Positions 62,514-64,000 of a DNA stretch of 64,000 nt are shown one piece after another. The notes under the pieces are model-generated. The model saw only the letters and a list, made by a program, of their open reading frames with translations, had not been told where the DNA came from and made no database searches. This DNA is from Cryptomeria japonica (lineage: Eukaryota; Streptophyta; Pinopsida; Cupressales; Cupressaceae), in contig NC_081413.1 of NCBI RefSeq assembly GCF_030272615.1, forward strand, positions 159,276,849 to 159,340,848. The letters are read 5' to 3'. Each line of letters begins with the position of its first letter. The stretch's first letter is position 1. A program made the translations under genes and the position numbers.

Positions 62514-64000
62514 TGTTGTGACGTTTTCACACATTGTCCCATTGCAAATGGGGACCCCATACTTTTTAGGTCCTCTTGGTCTTTTGGTTGTGTTTCTCTG
62601 GGTCTTTTTGCAACAATCGCTCGGTTTTGTCGGTTTGCAAGTGTTTTGGGTGAATTTGATCAAGTCTGTAAGTTGTTTGAGAAAATTTGGCTAAGTCTGG
62701 AACTTGTTTGGTCCATTTTAGGGTTTCGCCCTTCAGACTTAGATTTGAGGTCTTTTCCTTAGGGTCTGAAAAACTAAACATTGCATTGGAATCAGGACCC
62801 TTCATGGAAGCTACCTGGGAAATTTGAGCGAATTCTGAGCAACTTTCAATTTTTAGAAAATTCCTATTTTTAGGAAATTTCATTGCCTCCCAAATTGTCT
62901 TTATTTTGCCAAAAATCAAACTTACTATTTGTAGCAGTTCCTATTTTTAGTGTTATTCTATCCCTATTTGCCCTATTTTTGATGTTTTGAAGTACTTACT
63001 ATTTTTAGTAAGTCTATTTTTGGCAGGTTCATCACAGGCAGGGGTCCCAACACTAAAGACTGAGCATTCCTGAATATTTGTCTAAATTCAGAAAGTTTGA
63101 AAAGGCAGACAGTTGATCAAGAATGGTTAAGTGTGGAATTCATTCCAGAAGTGGAAAGGCATTGAAAAATCCCCTAAGGCATGGAAATCCACTTCAATCC
63201 TAAATTGGCATTCAAATTTAGAAAGTGAGCAAAAAATGGCTAAGTTTGGCAAGGTCCAAGAAAATCCTTGCCATGGCATAATGTATTTCCACATGTGCAT
63301 GGGTGCCAAAATGGGGTCAGGGAGGATTTTTCCTCCATGACCAAAATTCCTGCAAATGGTCAATCTAGCGCTCAAGCATGGGAGATGGGTGCTAAAATGG
63401 TGTTGTGGAGGAATTTTCCTCCACACCATCAAATCAGCACTAGAATGGGGTCATTCAGGAAAAACTTCTCAACACTGAAATCCTCAAGGTCATTTCAGCG
63501 CCCAAGTTAGGTTGGTGAGTGCCAAATCCAAGGCATGGAGGAAAGTTCATAAATTGTCAAATTACTCCAGGATAGTGAATTAGCGCTCAAGTTGGAGATG
63601 AAGCGGTGTACAGTGGTAAGGAAGAAATTTCTTTCCAGATGAAGAATTCCTCCTAGACATAGAATTGACATTGGAAGGAAGGCATAGAAATCAAGTCAAG
63701 GAAGAATTCAAAATTCCTCTCCCAAGGATGGAAATTCGCCAAAAGAATGAAGAAATTTCAAGACGAGAAGAAAAATTGGCCAAGTGAGAAGTTTTCTCTC
63801 TCCTGAATTCCGGAGCTCAAAATGGAAAAAAAATCCTAAAAATAGGAAAGCTGATGAATTGATCAAAAAATTTCTTCCAAAGGAGAAAGTTACACCCAAG
63901 ATGAAGAAATTCCAGAAAAGTGAAAAATTTATCTAAGTGTTTGAAATTCCTTCCTTCAGGAAGTGTTGGAAATTCCTTCCTTCAGGACAGAATTCTAGAA
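62514..64000 (+). mobile_element. Giant LTR, family A2, cut by window end
   Basis: Starts tgttgtgacgttttcacac at 62514, with cattgcaaatggggacccc at 62540. Downstream sequence parallels the reversed 44240-46279 segment (tttgatcaagtctg; later gaaattccttccttcagg). No coding domain. Its 3' end and target duplication lie beyond the window. Confidence 0.78.

Overview
This window is plant nuclear DNA, most likely from a gymnosperm (probably a conifer). That is inferred from a single plant gene with very short exons, introns of tens of kilobases, and layers of nested, decayed retroelements. No bacterial, organellar or viral gene set is present.

The only conserved host gene runs left to right. Eleven exons between 14 and 60067 encode about 319 residues of an SSX2IP/ADIP/Msd1-family coiled-coil protein, which anchors microtubule minus ends. 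The N-terminal part lies upstream of the window and the true C-terminus is uncertain. All but one of the introns are phase 0. Two introns are very large: 14.75 kb (364-15116) and 38.2 kb (15631-53824). Nearly everything else in the window is mobile DNA inside these introns.

The 14.75 kb intron holds, in order: a fold-back element (2577-3085); a decayed hAT transposase (3197-4005); a LINE relic (about 5134-12480) split by a giant solo LTR (5757-9656, TSD ggatc) and by a 336-bp TRIM (11922-12257, TSD ggtag); and a non-autonomous hAT element (13895-14706, 8-bp TSD). The TRIM has 136-bp LTRs that contain a tRNA-like sequence with A and B boxes.

The 38.2 kb intron holds a Ty3/Gypsy relic on the minus strand (16200-18896 plus 24315 onward), split by a giant solo LTR (18897-24314) that itself carries another solo LTR (19181-20967). 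Next comes a hAT transposase relic on the minus strand (about 27500-28874 plus 46284-46480). It is split by a giant solo LTR (28875-46279), which in turn carries a complete non-autonomous LTR retrotransposon (29200-38483, TSD aggat) and another giant solo LTR (39185-43969, TSD atatt). The retrotransposon's LTR is itself hit by a further giant solo LTR (33753-38473). A Copia relic (about 47100-51540), split by a solo LTR (47910-49627), and a second non-autonomous hAT (51681-52557) complete the intron. The window ends inside one more giant LTR (62514 onward).

The most striking material is (1) the tRNA-like Pol III promoter inside TRIM LTRs, and (2) the giant-LTR family. Three members of that family carry 12 to 17 copies of a hairpin motif at near-nucleosomal spacing, alternating about 167 and 177 bp in the best copy. 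All insertion calls rest on visible TG..CA ends, target-site duplications, PBS/PPT sites or restored host reading frames. No database search was possible.
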